From Acanthacorydalis orientalis (lineage: Eukaryota; Arthropoda; Insecta; Megaloptera; Corydalidae): 64,000 nt of DNA. A model generated the notes under the pieces. It was given only the letters and a program-made list of their open reading frames with translations. It ran no database searches and was not told the DNA's origin. The translations under genes and the position numbers were made by a program. Location of the stretch: positions 20,484,344 through 20,548,343 of the forward strand of contig CM068315.1 of NCBI GenBank assembly GCA_034766995.1, given 5' to 3'. Within the stretch, counting starts at the first letter, position 1. Every line of letters begins with the position of its first letter. Shown here in pieces: positions 10,542 through 22,340 of the stretch.

Positions 10542-11352
10542 TATGTATCAAACTAAAAAATAAGTTGTCTTATAAATGCTGGGCTACATTAAGTTAATCG
10601 TTTTTGATTTCCTTTTTAATTGGTGATTTATATCTCTCTCTGCGAATTTTCTGATGTTTTAATGTACCTAAAAATAAACACTCTGCAAAGTCGTAACATT
10701 TTCATCGTTCTGAATTTTCACACCATCCGCGTTTCATTATTAGATTCAATATAAAGTGAAAATAATCAGTATTCCTCTGCTACTTTTGTCGGTATAAATC
10801 CTGTATTACAGTCGGTTGCCTAGCAACCGAGCAGTGTTACCACTGCAGATGTTTAATATGTAAATGATTAGTAGCGGCATTTGATAATACAGTATGAATA
10901 GTAACGAATCGAATAGAGGATCACGATGCAAGATGGTAGATTATTGTCGATAATAGATACTTAAACTTACTATTCTCATCAATAAATTGTTTCTTTGAAT
11001 TTACATCTAAGGCGTTTAACGTATTTGTAAATTATGGGCGATTTTTTTTATAATAAATTAGTAAGACATTTTTAAATTCAGATTTTTTTTATTTTTTTTT
11101 TTGTAAAAGAATTTATATGTTACTGTGCTATTAAAATTTTCTATAAGAATTTATTATTTTATAAGTTTTTTTGATTGTGTAGCTTCAATACAAAATAGGT
11201 GCTCGTTTTTCGTTCTCTACCGATGTCCTCTGCTTTCGTCCTGTCACTGTCTTTAAGGTTAGCACTTTAAAATTGTAAGACGCCAAGAAAATATTTTAAT
11301 TTAGAAGAGAGTTATGATTGATTCAATTTAAAAACATACAATTTTTTTACAC

Positions 11353-11356
<4 letters not shown>
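10542..11356. other. Unique sequence with GC-richer patch, no gene
   Basis: The interval 10700-10960 is more complex than its surroundings and contains an RFX X-box and a CTGCAGATG E-box-like motif. No ORF, TE end or RNA gene is recognised. Candidate regulatory DNA only. Confidence 0.25.
10813..10829. promoter_or_regulatory. Candidate RFX X-box (perfect palindrome)
   Basis: CGGTTGCCTAGCAACCG is a 17-base palindrome with 7-bp arms around CTA. It contains GTTGCC-TA-GCAAC, close to the RFX X-box consensus. It is the second such site in the window, in DNA that otherwise lacks palindromes of this composition. Confidence 0.4.

Positions 11357-11407
<51 letters not shown>
11357..11407. repeat. (TA)n microsatellite
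   Basis: Uninterrupted TA run. A second shorter compound TA array with ATGTATATATG interruptions lies at 11503-11571. Confidence 0.85.
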
Positions 11408-11409
<2 letters not shown>

Positions 11410-11516
11410 TTATATCTTAAACGTATTAGTCACTGATTTTTAAAATAAATAAATTTAATTTCATATAATTAGGATATTATATAAAATTAAATTTCATTAA
11501 TATATGTATATATGTA

Positions 11517-11572
<56 letters not shown>

Positions 11573-11904
11573 ATGTAATTAGGATAAGTTAATTACTTTT
11601 GTCTCGAAATTCGTATAATTAAAATTGATTTCCTCTAAATTGCTGTCTCCTAAACGAAAAAATAAACCAAACATGCTCAAAGACTTTTAAATCGTTCTCT
11701 GACAAATGCTATCGTTCCTGTAAAGGACTAAACCTAAGATATATTCTAATTGTATTGACATTGTAAGAAACATGGTTGTCCATCAGTGTCTCATTTTCGT
11801 CGTTGGTGGAAACATTTTTGTAGATTTTTGTTTATTTTCAATCCGAACATAACAAGAAATATATTTTTAATTTATATACATAATATATTAAATATATATA
11901 TAAT

Positions 11905-11908
<4 letters not shown>

Positions 11909-11949
<41 letters not shown>
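11909..11949. repeat. (TA)n microsatellite
   Basis: Uninterrupted TA run. The interval 11950-12849 after it is AT-rich and holds no gene or transposon that I recognise. Confidence 0.85.
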
Positions 11950-11952
<3 letters not shown>

Positions 11953-12846
11953 TACATGTGAAGTTATTTTTTTTTAGTTTGGTTTTGTAATACTTTAGTA
12001 GTTTTATTTTAAATTGTGAATATACTTGCATGCGACGTTTGGTGCTTATTTCTACCATATTCTTTTTCTATATTTCAGTTCTAATACGTATTCAATTATT
12101 GGATATACCAGGAGTTCAATATGTTCATTTATACTAATCGTCCACATAAAACATATTGTAAACACTTCTGACAGGTTACACTTTTTATTAATCGGTATAC
12201 ATTTTATCATGTCGATCGATAACATATTTAAATGTGTTTATTAAAGTAGAGAATCCAGTTTCAATCTAACATTCCTTATAACATTTATTATTAGTCTATT
12301 TTTACATATTTTATTGATAATACTGTTGAAGTTAACGTACGCTTATCGAAAGTATGGCAATTACTGACTAAAATATTGCCCGAAGATCAATATTTTCGTA
12401 AGTACAATTGTTTTTACAACTAAAATGTTTTATAAGTGATAGTAGATTGAAAACATTATATTGCAGAAAATAGTATTTGAACGCAACTTACACACTTTTT
12501 TATTATATTTATTAATATTTAAATCTGCATAACACCATAAAAGCTTTCGATTGAAGTCGGCGGAAATTCCTGTATGTGTGTTGATATTAAAGATTTGTAA
12601 AAAAATTCTTCAGCGAGAAAGGTTTATTAGAATTTGCCACGAATTTTTTAGATATTTAGATTAAAATGTACTTTGTTAAATTTTAGTTGTAGGACACAAA
12701 TAAACGATTTCTTTAACTAAAATAATTACATAAGGTGTATTTAAGAGGTTCGCATTTAGATGTGAAAAATCTACAATTTTTATTCTTTCAATACATTTCT
12801 GAATTAGCATTAATGTTTTTTTTCACTCATTTCTGATTAAATTGTA

Positions 12847-12849
<3 letters not shown>

Positions 12850-12908
<59 letters not shown>
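12850..12908. repeat. (TA)n microsatellite
   Basis: About 29 TA units without interruption. Confidence 0.9.
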
Positions 12909-12910
<2 letters not shown>

Positions 12911-13014
12911 TCGTTTTTAAGATTTAATATATTTAATATTAATCATTATAACAGAAGGAATTTTCACTATCATCAACTTTGAATTCCTTTTCTAGAAATT
13001 TGATAAATTATCAG

Positions 13015-13074
13015 AAAATAAAAATCTACTGTAAGTATATATTATAACATATACTAACAGTAGATTTTTATTTA
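13015..13074. repeat. Long near-perfect hairpin
   Basis: Arms of about 25 bp (13015-13040 and 13049-13074), each containing AAAAATCTACTGT or its complement, with one internal mismatch and an 8-base loop ATTATAAC. The length resembles a small pre-miRNA stem but could equally be a mini foldback insertion. No transcription evidence can be seen. Confidence 0.6.
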
Positions 13075-13124
13075 TTTTCGTGTTACGCATGTTTTGAAAT
13101 AAATTTGATTTTGATGGTTGAAAT

Positions 13125-13195
13125 TATCTTAAAATATCAGCGAATCGAGAAATTTTGTTTCACAAATAAATTTTTCTCTTATAAAGCAAATGTTA
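13125..13195 (-). repeat. Palindromic repeat family, fragment
   Basis: TTCACAAATAAATTTTTCTC reads as the reverse complement of the family's GAGAAAAAATTCATTTGTGAA segment. Only this part of the arm is left. Confidence 0.3.
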
Positions 13196-13404
13196 AAAAA
13201 TAAAGGTGTTCTTTTTGTGATTAAAGTATTTTGTAGTATTTTTCATTTATTGTGTTTTGCTTAAAAAAGATCGTCTTGGGTTGTGATTTTTAATTTAATT
13301 TAACATCTTTAATATATAAATCTTTCTTAAAAGTTTCTTTAAATTTTATTTAATACATTTATTTTAATGATGGCCACTTTATATATTCCCTTGTACTGCT
13401 ATTT

Positions 13405-14400
13405 TAAGTAGAGGCGGATTAACCCAGCTGAGGGATTCTGGCGGTAACATTTACGGGACGCTCAAAATTTATCTGACAACAAAAAAAATGACTTTGTGTA
13501 GAAATACATTTTATGACATTTTTCTTTATATCTATAACTTTATTCTATAAATATATAAATTACAATAAAATAAAATATTCTGAATTATTTTTCAGAAAAA
13601 TAAAGAAGCAAAACTGTCAACTCTGTAAAACTGTAACTGAAAATGTACATTTAATTTGAACTGAAGAAATTAAATAATTTTTTTCTTGATTTTTGTCGAG
13701 CAAACTCAGCAAGTATCGATATTATTTAATATTTCTTGTTCTGTATATAAATGCGCCATACTATTTAACCTTTCCTCTGACATTGTATTTCGAAGATAGT
13801 TTTTCACTATTTTTAACGCTTAGAACGATCTTTCTCTTGATGCATTTAAGATAGGAGTAGTTAAAAAAAAATAAAATAATTCCAGTATTTAGAAATGTTG
13901 AGGACATTTTATTTGTTGCTTGGTATCTTTTGTGGCAGTATTGAATTTGTTTTTATCTTCACATATAAAGAAGAGAAGGTATTCCAATTCATCATCGAAA
14001 TGCATAATATCAATATCAGTCTTTTTAGTCCCCTTTAATTTTTTCCACTATCTTCTTTTCTAAATTGGGAAAACATAAATCCAATTATATTTTGAATTTT
14101 TTTATATTGTCTTCATATATTTTATTTCTTCGAGCAAGATCTGCAATCATATTGTCATAAACCTAAAAAAAATTAACAAAATTAAAAATAAAATTTTTTC
14201 ATGAAGAAAATAAATGCGTTTCCATATTATTTTTCATTGGCCAACGTATTTTATCCTGCTCATCAAAAGTTAAAGATGTAATGTTTGTTGTTTCTTTTTC
14301 TACATTAGCAAATTCATCATGGAATTGTTTAATGACATTTTCTAACGATTTTAACAAATCAGAACCTTCAGTTCGTTTTGAAACATTGAAGTGTAATATA
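13405..14400 (-). mobile_element. hAT element remnant (C-terminal part of transposase), minus strand
   Basis: The left edge GCGGATTAACCCAGCTGAGG resembles a hAT 3' terminus of the CAGGGGCGGATT type. On the minus strand, broken frames encode FNVSKRTEG and HDEFANVEKETTN (at about 14240-14390), FPNLEKK, and near the left end a decayed copy of the dimerisation-region motif found intact at 54385-54540. The sequence is collinear with 54176-54745 over most of its left 600 bases, so both derive from one ZMYM1-like hAT family. Several stops and frameshifts make it non-functional. A (TA)n/(CA)n array truncates the right side. Confidence 0.65.
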
Positions 14401-14403
14401 TAT

Positions 14404-14448
<45 letters not shown>

Positions 14449-14449
14449 A

Positions 14450-14522
<73 letters not shown>
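14399..14522. repeat. Compound (TA)n-(CA)n-(TA)n microsatellite
   Basis: Two TA arrays on either side of AAACACACACACAC, at the truncation point of the hAT remnant. Confidence 0.9.
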
Positions 14523-14527
<5 letters not shown>

Positions 14528-14635
14528 CATTACTTTTTCATTCCACAAACCAAAAAAAAGTTATTCTAATCAAAAATGTTTAATAAGTGATTTTTGATCA
14601 TTTTGATTTTTATATGGTGATGTTGCCATTTTTAG

Positions 14636-14835
14636 AGCACTAAGAATTTTCTATACCTTAGTGCTCCGTGGAACCTTCGATAGCATTGCTATCGAAATGT
14701 GCACACAACACTAAAAAATAATTAAAAATTATTTATTGTACATGTTTCATCAGAAACCTTTTTTGAAATTTATGGCGTTAAAGATTAATTCATTTATGAA
14801 AATGCATCACACATTTCTATTGAAACGTCACAGGA
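14636..14835 (+). repeat. Palindromic repeat family, arm with central hairpin
   Basis: Starts in GAGCACTAAGAATTTTCTAT followed by CCTTAGTGCTC, which form a perfect 10-bp stem at the presumed centre of the palindrome. Then come GATAGCATTGCTATC (a 15-base palindrome), AATTATTTATTG, and AATTCATTTATGAAAATGCA. Only the right arm is clear. Confidence 0.55.
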
Positions 14836-14842
14836 GTATTTT

Positions 14843-14844
<2 letters not shown>

Positions 14845-14884
<40 letters not shown>
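14845..14884. repeat. (TA)n microsatellite
   Basis: Uninterrupted TA run. From 14885 to 15724 the sequence is mixed AT-rich DNA with a short TA run at 15257-15281. No gene or TE recognised. Confidence 0.85.
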
Positions 14885-14886
<2 letters not shown>

Positions 14887-15723
14887 TATAGTGGCGTATA
14901 AAATATCCTTATGTATAAAAGACAGTTGAATTTAAAAGGTTTTTTTTTATTTTTTTTGCATACGGGTCATACAATACGCATGATAATAATAAAATAATTT
15001 TAGTTGATAGATTTCTAAATGGGAAATTTTAAAGGTACATAATAATGTAAATAAAATGTACTTGTATACATAAATATTTGTAATAATGTAAATAAAATGT
15101 TTACTTTTCTATTTAATTTGTACTTAAGAGAGATCCTCTCCCCACATCCTAATTTTTGAACTCATAATTTTTATCCCTGCTGCGTAAGACACATTCGAAA
15201 ATTACAACAAACATTTTAGCGTTCAAAGTGAATCTTGTATGCCGAGATATATGGTCTATATATATATATATATTTATATATTGAAAATACTACTGTGACA
15301 TTTTGTAATCGAAACATCTACAAACTCGATAATTATGAGAAGTTATTTTTTGATAAACAAAACACATTAAACGTCGAGTGCTGTGAAGAGTGTTGGAAAG
15401 GCCCACGAATGCACAGCAAAACCAATAGTGTAAAGTAGTGCTTGTACTTTATACAAATCCCTATTGTTCACACTACGACACATAATCCGCATTTAGATGG
15501 ACACACACACAATAGTGACAATAATCTAAATAATGATTTGCTCGTTTGTTGTGCACCTTAAGCCCGTAATAAACGCAAATACCTTTTCTCAAATTTATCG
15601 GAAACTGACTGACTGACTGACCACTGTAGCTCATTGATAAGTTTGGGAAATTCCAGAGTTCGCTTTGGTTTTGCTGTCTCTGTATATACTTACAAGTTCT
15701 GAAAAGCCTTTTAAAATGCACAA

Positions 15724-15724
<1 letters not shown>

Positions 15725-15804
<80 letters not shown>

Positions 15805-15820
15805 TATATATATATACACA
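15725..15820. repeat. Compound (CA)n(TA)n microsatellite
   Basis: About 14 CA units followed by about 25 TA units and a short ATGCATATATAT tail. Confidence 0.9.
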
Positions 15821-18380
15821 CGCAAATAATAGATAGTCGCATAGTTTAGAACCATTAAAATACAAATGATTATCACAAGTTTCACAGGTGTTTTGACTTA
15901 AGCGATACTTTTAAATGTAAATGAAAATTTTATAAAACGAGTTTTGTGTATTTGTTTGAATAATGATTTCATTTTAATAAACATCTCATCTTAAAATAAT
16001 GTCAAAAATGTACCAACGGTACTTAGTTAAAAGGGAGTAAGTGACATGTTAGAGAAATTTAGTTATATGCAATGTTAGTTTCATAATACACAAACCTATA
16101 GACTATCAGAAGGGTTTATTTCATAGAAAATTGTAATAGGGTTTCTCGAATTTTAATATAGGACGTAATTGTTATCAATTACGTTCCATATTGTGCAGAC
16201 AAATAAAAACAATTGCGACCTTATATCTTTTTGGATTGGTGCCATTTCTAAGAATAATCGAGTTAGATTAAATTAAATAAAAATAAATACTTGAAATAAA
16301 TATATAACTGATACTAATAAATAGAAGAAAATATGCTGATAAATCATTATCAGTAAGTTACAATAATTATTCAGGCGAAAATAGTGGCACTGTAACAGCA
16401 TTTCATCAATATTTTTTATCAATATGACACAAAAGTTTATTTGATATAAAATATTTTCGATGTGCACTTAAACCCCAAATAACCATCCAACCCGATGGTT
16501 GGCTGGTTATTTGGATATATTATTTGGATTGTTATTTGGATATAGTTGTGTTGATTTGGATTGTTATTTGGTTATTTGGATATAGTATAACGATTATACT
16601 TTATGACTCTTGAGCTATATAGAAAAATAGTCAGCATGGCAAATATAAATCAAGCAACAAAAGTATAAGTATTATTCAAAAACATCATATATTGACAAAT
16701 TTATATAACAAAATAACTATATCTAAGAGGTTTCATAAGGATTTTGTTGATATTTTGTTGATATTTAAAATTACTATTATGGATACTTTATCAGAAATTG
16801 ATGAAGACAAATTAATTTATGATGATACTATGATTTTATTTACAAAACATCAATTCTAATATTTTTGATATCGTATGTCATTTTAATGAATTATTAAATT
16901 AGTTACTTTTAATTTTCACGATTAAACAATTGAAGTATATGTAATCCAAATTAATTTAACATTTAATTTTTCAAATACTTGTGTTTAATTTTTGTTTATA
17001 TAAATAAACGCTTCTAAGTATACTTTTGTAGCGAAAATGTAGAAAAATTAATAAGAATTGGAATATTTATTTCAAGTGTAATTTGATTTATTAATCTGTA
17101 AATCTGAAAAGCACTATTATTTATTTTTACTGAAAGGAAAAAAATGTACCTTAATATATATCAAAATCGTACACTAATTTTCTCTCCTGAATGATAACAA
17201 TATGCCACTTAGTCTCTATTGGATTAGAACAGTCTATATATTAGAGACCAATGTTTGCGTGTACAGTAATTTTTTTATTATATATTGATTGAACATATTA
17301 AGTACCAAGACGATTGGACAAATTATTTATCAGTTTTTATTATATATTTTTGTAAATACACTTAATGTAGAACAATTTAATAAAAAGAAATATTTTAATT
17401 ATATTTAGAATTATCAGCTGTCATATTTATAGATTTTGGTATAATTTGGAACTTTTACACATGTTTTTTCATTTATTTATTTTATTATAAATGTCATATG
17501 ATATGGCTTAAAATATATTTCACACTCAGATGAATGATATATAGATCTCATTCTATTACAAATGCCCTATATTAGCATATTACTAATATTATTGGAGAGG
17601 GAATTCATCTTTTACTTGAGAGGACAAAAGAGGCAGAAGAATGTGTTACTGTCATTTTTGAATATGCAATATGCTTTTAAATGTTATGAAAATAAATTTG
17701 AATATTTTTTATTTGTATTTTTTTTAAATACAGTCTGTAACATGTTCAGTATTTGATTTGAAAATAATATTCAATTTGTTAATTTCTTTTATTATTACAG
17801 GTTCGTATTGTATTTTTTTCTTACTTTTTAACTAATGATGCACTTGCTGTTAAAATATGTTTTTACAAAGAGATAATTCATTTGTAAAGAGAGTGACTTC
17901 TCAACGTTTATTATGTAAAGGTTTTTTTTAACAGAAAATAAAAGAATAGTCTTAGTTTCAAATAATAAATTATAAATACTAATTATTATATTTTTTATAT
18001 AGCAGATTTTTTTGATTTTAATTGTTTAAGTAATCTTTCGGCTATTTTATGAATAAAAATTACAAATTTAACTCTCTCTGAAAAGATAACTCTCTTTTAT
18101 CTTCACTTATAATATAATATGAACAGATAAGACGAGCGAAGATATTTATACAAGTTTCATGATTTTATTTCATTGGCTATACATTTTTAAGATACGAAAT
18201 GTTTTTTAATTGGTTGGATTTATATAATTATTAATTATACAAGAAAGTTTTTACTATTTCTTATAGGTTTCTTTCGATAGTAAATAATTAACCAAATCTG
18301 TTTTTCAAGTCATGCAGATACATTTAACATATTTATTTTATCCAATTCCACAATAAAATCAACATTGAGTATTTTAGTTC
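15821..18380. other. AT-rich non-coding DNA, no gene seen
   Basis: No transposon ends or conserved protein fragments found, apart from the hairpin at 16475-16514 with its short repeats. Open frames here are short and of low complexity. Confidence 0.4.
16475..16590. repeat. 18-bp hairpin followed by TTATTTGGAT repeats
   Basis: Arms CCAAATAACCATCCAACC (16475-16492) and its complement at 16497-16514 pair with one mismatch around a 4-base loop CGAT. The right arm starts a series of TTATTTGGATA and TTATTTGGATTG repeats at irregular 10 to 25 base intervals, continuing to about 16590. Confidence 0.7.
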
Positions 18381-18429
18381 TGGATAAAGTAATAAGTTTT
18401 TTAATGAATTAAGAATCTTTTCAATAACT

Positions 18430-18499
<70 letters not shown>

Positions 18500-18536
18500 G
18501 ATTCTTAATTCATTAAAAAACTTATTAATTTATCCA
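18381..18536. repeat. 41-bp inverted repeat around a (TA)n core
   Basis: Arms 18381-18421 and 18496-18536 are complementary over 41 bp with a single mismatch and bracket 74 bases that are mostly (TA)n. Such symmetry suggests a foldback insertion or an inverted duplication formed at a TA hairpin. There is no coding content. Confidence 0.8.
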
Positions 18537-18975
18537 CGAATAATAATTATTTCTTTTCAAAGAAATAACTCGCAATTAATAACTCTGGGTTGGATTTAAA
18601 GTGAATAGGTCATAAAGTAAAAACATATATTGAAAATAAAATTAAATAGATACATCAAAAAGATTAAATAGTGTTGAAATGTCGTTTCATCACCTTTCTG
18701 TATAATAAATAGTATGGCATGAACTAACTATATTTTTTTATTTAAAAAAACAAACAAAAGGGAAATAAATTTAAGGAACGCATTAATTTTTAAATACTAT
18801 TGAACTTAATTATTTCTTTGAAATTGTTGCCTCCAAATGCTGTTGTTATCTGTTTTGTTTTTCAATTATCTTGGCGATACAAATATTGTGAATATGTGAC
18901 GTTAATGTATGTTGATTTGAGTTTTTATATTAAATAACGTCACATTTTCCACAATAAATTTTTGATACACTTTTA

Positions 18976-19517
18976 TTAGGTTGGTAGGAAAATAATTGCG
19001 GTTTTTGTTTTTTGAATTATAACTTTAATTTTTTTGAGTGAAAATGTCATTTTATTGTTATCATGTTAATAACATTTTTAAGTGCGTTCTTCGGTCTGTA
19101 TTTTGACAACAAAGATTTTGGTTTTATTATTAATTTGGCTTCAAATTGGGCTATTGAATTAAAGATGGAAAAGAAGCAAATAAGAGTATTTTTTCATATG
19201 AGTTCGAAACTGGTGGTAAAGCAATAGAAATTGCTCGTAAACTAAACGATATTTTTGGTACGGGTACTGTCAAGGAATGTATGATGCAATGGTGGTTCCG
19301 AAAATTTCGTGCTGGGGACGAGAGGCTTTAGGTTGAAGAAGTTCGCGGGCGTTAGTCGAATCAGAATCATGCACAACAATTCGAGAGCTTGTGCAAAAGT
19401 TATACGTTAGTCATCCAACAGTTCTCGATGACTTCAAATATCTACGAAAATCAAAAAAGAGAAAAATGTATAGGAATTATAAGACCATAAACCGCAGTTA
19501 TTTTTTTACCAATCTAA
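18976..19517 (+). mobile_element. Non-autonomous irritans-type mariner, copy 2
   Basis: Ends TTAGGTTGGTAGGAAAATAA and, inverted, TTAGATTGGTAAAAAAATAA, with TA on both sides. Keeps the decayed 5' part of the transposase (ATGGAAAAGAAGCAAATAAG at about 19165, then CAATGGTGGTTCCGAAAATT encoding QWWFRKF). It passes through AAATCAAAAAAGAGAAAAAT straight to the 3' end, the shared internal junction. Frameshifts and a lost stretch around LEDEE mean no product. Confidence 0.87.
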
Positions 19518-21030
19518 TATATCCAGTATGTTGACAGCGTCTTTTTTTCTGTTGTATCATGAGTATCTTTATTTTCATGTCGAAAAATATAATTTTCGGA
19601 GAATGACATAATGGACTCATTTTTGAATATTTTTATATATGAAATTGATACAGTTTTGTGAGCGAAATGCGCGTCTTCGAAAGTATTTTCAATATTCACA
19701 ATAGCTATTTTATTTCTATAGATATTCTGCGACGGAATTTAAAAAATGTGATACAAAGATGGATTTGGAGTCATTGAAATGCCATCATTCGTTTATTCAT
19801 CAAAAAGATCAAAATACAAAACATACAGTTTGAAGATTTTTATGATAGATCCTAAATAACACATCCAGGGATTTTAAAATACAGCTGCAATTTCATGATC
19901 ACAACCTTAATAGTTAGTAGTGATTCATGCACCACTAGTTCTAATCGTTCAAACTTATCATATGCCATTAAAACTGTCTTATAATATTATTTGTTTTTCA
20001 TTCAGTTCGAAAACCATATTTTTTTGTATAAATTTGTGGTGCAATGTTCAATTAAAAATATCATCATTGAAATTTGCAAAATAAAAAATGATTATAATCA
20101 GTTATTGAAACTTTTTAATCAGAAAAAAAATCAGTTAAACATTTTGTATTGAGAAAATATATAATCAACTATTAAATATTGTAAATTATAAAAAGTTTTT
20201 GTTGTTTGTCGTTTGAGTAACACAATGATTTATAAAAGTGAGTTTGGACACAGTACCAGAATTATATTATGTTAACGAGTTTCCTTTTTATATTAGATCT
20301 CTGTTAAAGCAAGAAAATTAAATTATATTCAAAATTTTTACCATTACCTTTTTCTATATAAACTTCTCATACTTATATCATTTTCATATCTGTCTATTTA
20401 AGGTATATAACAGATTAAATATTAAAAAATCAATTCTGTAATAAAAAAAAAATTTGTGATATTACATTAACATGACTACCAACTACGAAATGTTTCAACG
20501 AATCAATTGTTTTTTGTTATCGGTCGCTATATACTTAATCTCTAAATACAACTTGTAATAAATTATACTTTCCAGTTTATCAGAATAATTATAGATATAA
20601 ATTATACAAGGTTTTGAATTCAACCTTTAATATTGAAATTACACTATTTATTACACATGTTGAAAATGGATCTATAGTGGTATAATTATATTGTAAAAAG
20701 GGGTTAATCTGAGATTGGGAATTTACAAATATATTATTTTTAATATGCAGTTCATATAATGTATTGCATTATTCCAACTCAGATAAATTTATCATAACCT
20801 ATAAACACTAACTTATTTTTATTGATTATCATATATTTTCGTATGTTTATAAATCATTCTAATCTAAATAATATTGATAAATTAATAACATGAAAGCAGA
20901 ACTAGAACATAAAAGTATCGATTTTTAAAACATTAGCACGAAAAGCATAATTATTCGAATTTTAATCTCAAACTCAAAATATTATATGTGAAATATGTAT
21001 GACTGTAGAAATGAAATGTATATGTATATA
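19518..21030. other. AT-rich non-coding DNA, no gene seen
   Basis: Weak matches to the palindromic repeat family occur around 20030-20260 (GGACACAGTACCAGAATTAT near 20250 resembles its outer end). Otherwise nothing recognised. Confidence 0.35.
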
Positions 21031-21251
21031 TTGGGTTGGTACAAATATAATTGCGGTTTATGACCGTTAAATTCATATACATTTTTCTCTTTTTTGATTT
21101 TCCTTGATGTTTTAAGTGGTACAGAACTGTTGAATGACTAACGATTAACTTTTGTGCAAGTTCTCGAATTATTGTGAAAAGTTATGATTTAATTAACGCC
21201 TTTAGTTGGTCGTTATAAACTGAAGAATGATGCGCGCGACCTTCATCATTT
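21031..21251 (-). mobile_element. Truncated irritans-type mariner, copy 3
   Basis: Begins TTGGGTTGGTACAAATATAA, the 3' end of the element on the minus strand, and includes the shared junction. It then runs to CAAGACTCT within the LEDEE-coding region and is cut off by a palindromic-family arm. Confidence 0.75.
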
Positions 21252-21289
21252 TCAAGACTCTAATTTTTTCAGTTTTTCTGATCAAAAAT

Positions 21290-21492
21290 ATCCAATAAAT
21301 TATTAGCGCTAAGGTACAGAAATCGTATCTTGGAACTTTGAGAATGATGTTGGTAACATCGAAATACGCGTAAGCGATAATTAAAAATCATAATAATTTA
21401 TTGAATATTTTTGATTGAAAAAAGTTACGTGTGCTTGTGGGGTAAAAAAGAATATATTTGTGACATTGAATTTAACCACAGTGCCAGAACTA
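21290..21492 (+). repeat. Palindromic repeat family, arm interrupted by a mariner
   Basis: Inner TTAGCGCTAAGGTA, then GATGTTGGTAACATCGAAAT, TTATTGAATATTTTTGATTG, and TTTAACCACAGTGCCAGAAC at the outer end. The family end continues as CTATATTGTG elsewhere, but here mariner copy 4 starts right after CTA, so the mariner inserted into this arm. Confidence 0.6.
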
Positions 21493-22053
21493 TTAGGTTG
21501 CTAGAAAAATAATTGCAGTTTACGATCTTCAAATTCATATGCATTTTTTAATTTAAGTGATTTGAAGTGGTCCAGAACTGTAAAATGATTAACGCCTAAA
21601 TTTTGTACAAATTCTCCAATTGTTGTGGGTGGTTCTAATTCAACTAACGCTTTCAGCTGGTCGTTATGAACTGAAAAAGGACGCCCGCGGTTTTCTGCAT
21701 CTTCAAGGCTTTCCTCCCCAGTACGAAATTTTTGGAACCACTATTGCACCGTGCGTTCCTTAATAATACCCACACCGAAAGCATCGTTTAGTTTACGAGC
21801 AATTCCCGCTTTTTTATTACCCGTTTTGAACTCATACAAAAAAAATGTACTTATTTGCTTCTTTCCATCTTTAATTCAATAGTGCAATTTGAGCAAAATT
21901 AATAATAGAACCAGTCGTTTTTACCAAAACAGAGACCGAAAAATTCACTTTAAAATTATGTTAATATGAACACGATGAAATGACACTTTCATTGAAAAAA
22001 TGAAGGTTAGAATTCAGAAAACAAAAACACCAATTATTTTCTTACCAACCTAA
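21493..22053 (-). mobile_element. Non-autonomous irritans-type mariner, copy 4
   Basis: Minus-strand copy with ends TTAGGTTGCTAGAAAAATAA and, inverted, TTAGGTTGGTAAGAAAATAA. The left flank is TA. The 5' half of the transposase is among the better preserved, with motifs equivalent to VQWWFQKF, SLEDAENRGR and VHNDQLKALVE on the minus strand. The catalytic domain is missing through the common junction. Confidence 0.85.
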
Positions 22054-22304
22054 CATATTATATTTGTCAAATAGAATTACAATGTTATATCTGTTGTCTA
22101 TAATCATATTGTATTATTATGAACAGTTGTTGTCTATTGATGTAAATATGTATTTTGTTAATTCGAATGACTGTTAGCATTACATAAAAATTGTAAATAA
22201 TAAATCTAGTAATGAGTGGAACACAATAACTAGGTTATTAATGTTATATCAACGAATAATAATAATAATAGGTTCAAGCGACTATCGAAACATATTATAC
22301 ATTC

Positions 22305-22340
<36 letters not shown>

